Source: Chloroflexi bacterium RBG_16_60_22 (GTDB lineage: Bacteria > Chloroflexota > Dehalococcoidia > Dehalococcoidales > RBG-16-60-22). Taken from it: DNA of 5,926 nt. Every line of letters begins with the position of its first letter. Positions within the stretch are counted from its first letter, which is position 1. Of this stretch, positions 5,496 through 5,926 are shown piece after piece. The notes beneath the pieces are model-generated. The model had not been told where the DNA came from. It ran no database searches and saw only the letters and a list, made by a program, of their open reading frames with translations. Location of the stretch: assembly GCA_001796935.1 (NCBI GenBank), contig MGNX01000070.1:1-5926 (forward strand). Direction: 5' to 3'. The translations under genes and the position numbers were made by a program.

Positions 5496-5926
5496 TCAGG
5501 CGTCTCTGGACAGCCGCTTGAGCAGCTCGTCCTCTTTAGCCGTATGCTCTTGAATGAGCTGGCAGGCGCGGGTAAACACCGTTTTTATCTTCAAGGCGCA
5601 CTGGTTCATCTCCGCCTGGCTTAATTCATGATTAATGGCGTAGTCCGCCGCGCGGATGGCGAGGGCCACCAGCTCGTGAATATCGTCATGTTCCGCGAGC
5701 GACTCATCCACGGGTGCGTTTTTGAGAAGTGCCCGGAAAATGGCCTCGTCGCGCTCAATGTGGTTGAGGACGGCCTCGCGGAAATCGTGCAGCCCCTGGC
5801 GGTAGCTCCATAGCCGCTCTTTGACATCGACCGACTTATCCGACATTTTGTCCAGCGATTTGGCGAGGAAATTCATGTGCGCCCTGATGGCCTCATGGTC
5901 TTCCAGCAACCTGGTCCTTTCTTTCC
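5496..5926 (-). CDS. Hemerythrin-like HHE cation-binding domain protein, possibly continuing beyond the window
   Basis: This is a soluble helical-bundle protein of the hemerythrin/HHE family, which usually binds a di-iron centre and acts in oxygen, nitric oxide or iron sensing or repair. Numbered from TTG 5909 (137 aa), likely ligands are His5 (LEDHEAIR), His50 with Asp54/Glu55 (HIERDEAIF), His74 and His78 (EHDDIHEL), and His122 with Glu126 (HTAKEDELL). This matches the repeated H-x3-E/H pattern. TTG 5909 is a plausible start, with AAAGGA (5920-5915) 5 nt before it. However, the frame stays open to the window edge (upstream codons read KERTR), so a longer protein cannot be excluded. It lies 20 nt upstream of the ftsY start and appears to be co-transcribed. 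The specific role is unknown. Confidence 0.75.
   Translation of the reverse strand, partial: KERTRLLEDHEAIRAHMNFLAKSLDKMSDKSVDVKERLWSYRQGLHDFREAVLNHIERDEAIFRALLKNAPVDESLAEHDDIHELVALAIRAADYAINHELSQAEMNQCALKIKTVFTRACQLIQEHTAKEDELLKRLSRDA
5915..5920 (-). promoter_or_regulatory. Possible ribosome binding site for the HHE protein
   Basis: AAAGGA on the minus strand precedes TTG 5909 by 5 nt. It is a moderate SD match and lies within 12 nt of the window edge, so upstream context cannot be judged. Confidence 0.4.

Noticed and set aside
4828..5553. 241-aa plus-strand open frame across ftsY
   Set aside because: Antisense shadow of ftsY and the end of the HHE gene, without recognisable domain or RBS.

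Overview
The window is a GC-rich bacterial chromosomal segment of housekeeping genes in two convergent blocks. I see no mobile element, CRISPR array, tRNA or rRNA. The lineage cannot be fixed from the sequence alone. High GC, the RecJ 'GSCRS' variant, the Cys-rich Lgt variant (GRVGC...NGCCYG) and the gene mix would suit a Chloroflexota (Dehalococcoidia-type) genome, but this is a weak inference.

Plus strand, 1-3597: the 3' part of an endonuclease III-family DNA glycosylase (HhH-GPD, MagIII-like) ends at 520. A 132-nt AT-richer gap follows, with a small hairpin, a possible promoter and a very good Shine-Dalgarno (SD). Next come fabF (beta-ketoacyl-ACP synthase II, 653-1912) and recJ (single-strand DNA exonuclease, 1909-3597). 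recJ starts at a TTG that overlaps the fabF stop codon, so the two look translationally coupled.

Minus strand, 5926-3598, read right to left: a hemerythrin/HHE-domain protein (open at the window edge), ftsY (SRP receptor GTPase), lgt (prolipoprotein diacylglyceryl transferase) and an unrecognised 56-aa protein with two predicted membrane helices. Gaps of 20, 15 and 18 nt make this a tight operon. FtsY delivers nascent membrane proteins to the translocon and Lgt lipidates exported prolipoproteins, so the core of the operon concerns membrane and envelope protein biogenesis. The last gene ends exactly where recJ ends, so the two blocks meet with no intergenic base.

The most notable observation concerns start codons. 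The conserved N-termini of both FabF and FtsY extend upstream of the first in-frame ATG. In each case the extension holds no ATG, GTG, TTG or CTG before an in-frame stop that could serve as its first codon. Each instead has a strong SD placed 8 nt (measured from the GGAGG-like core) before an ATT (fabF) or ATC (ftsY) codon. Two rare AUU/AUC starts in unrelated essential genes within 6 kb suggest that the organism uses this class of start codon more than usual. Otherwise the region is ordinary.
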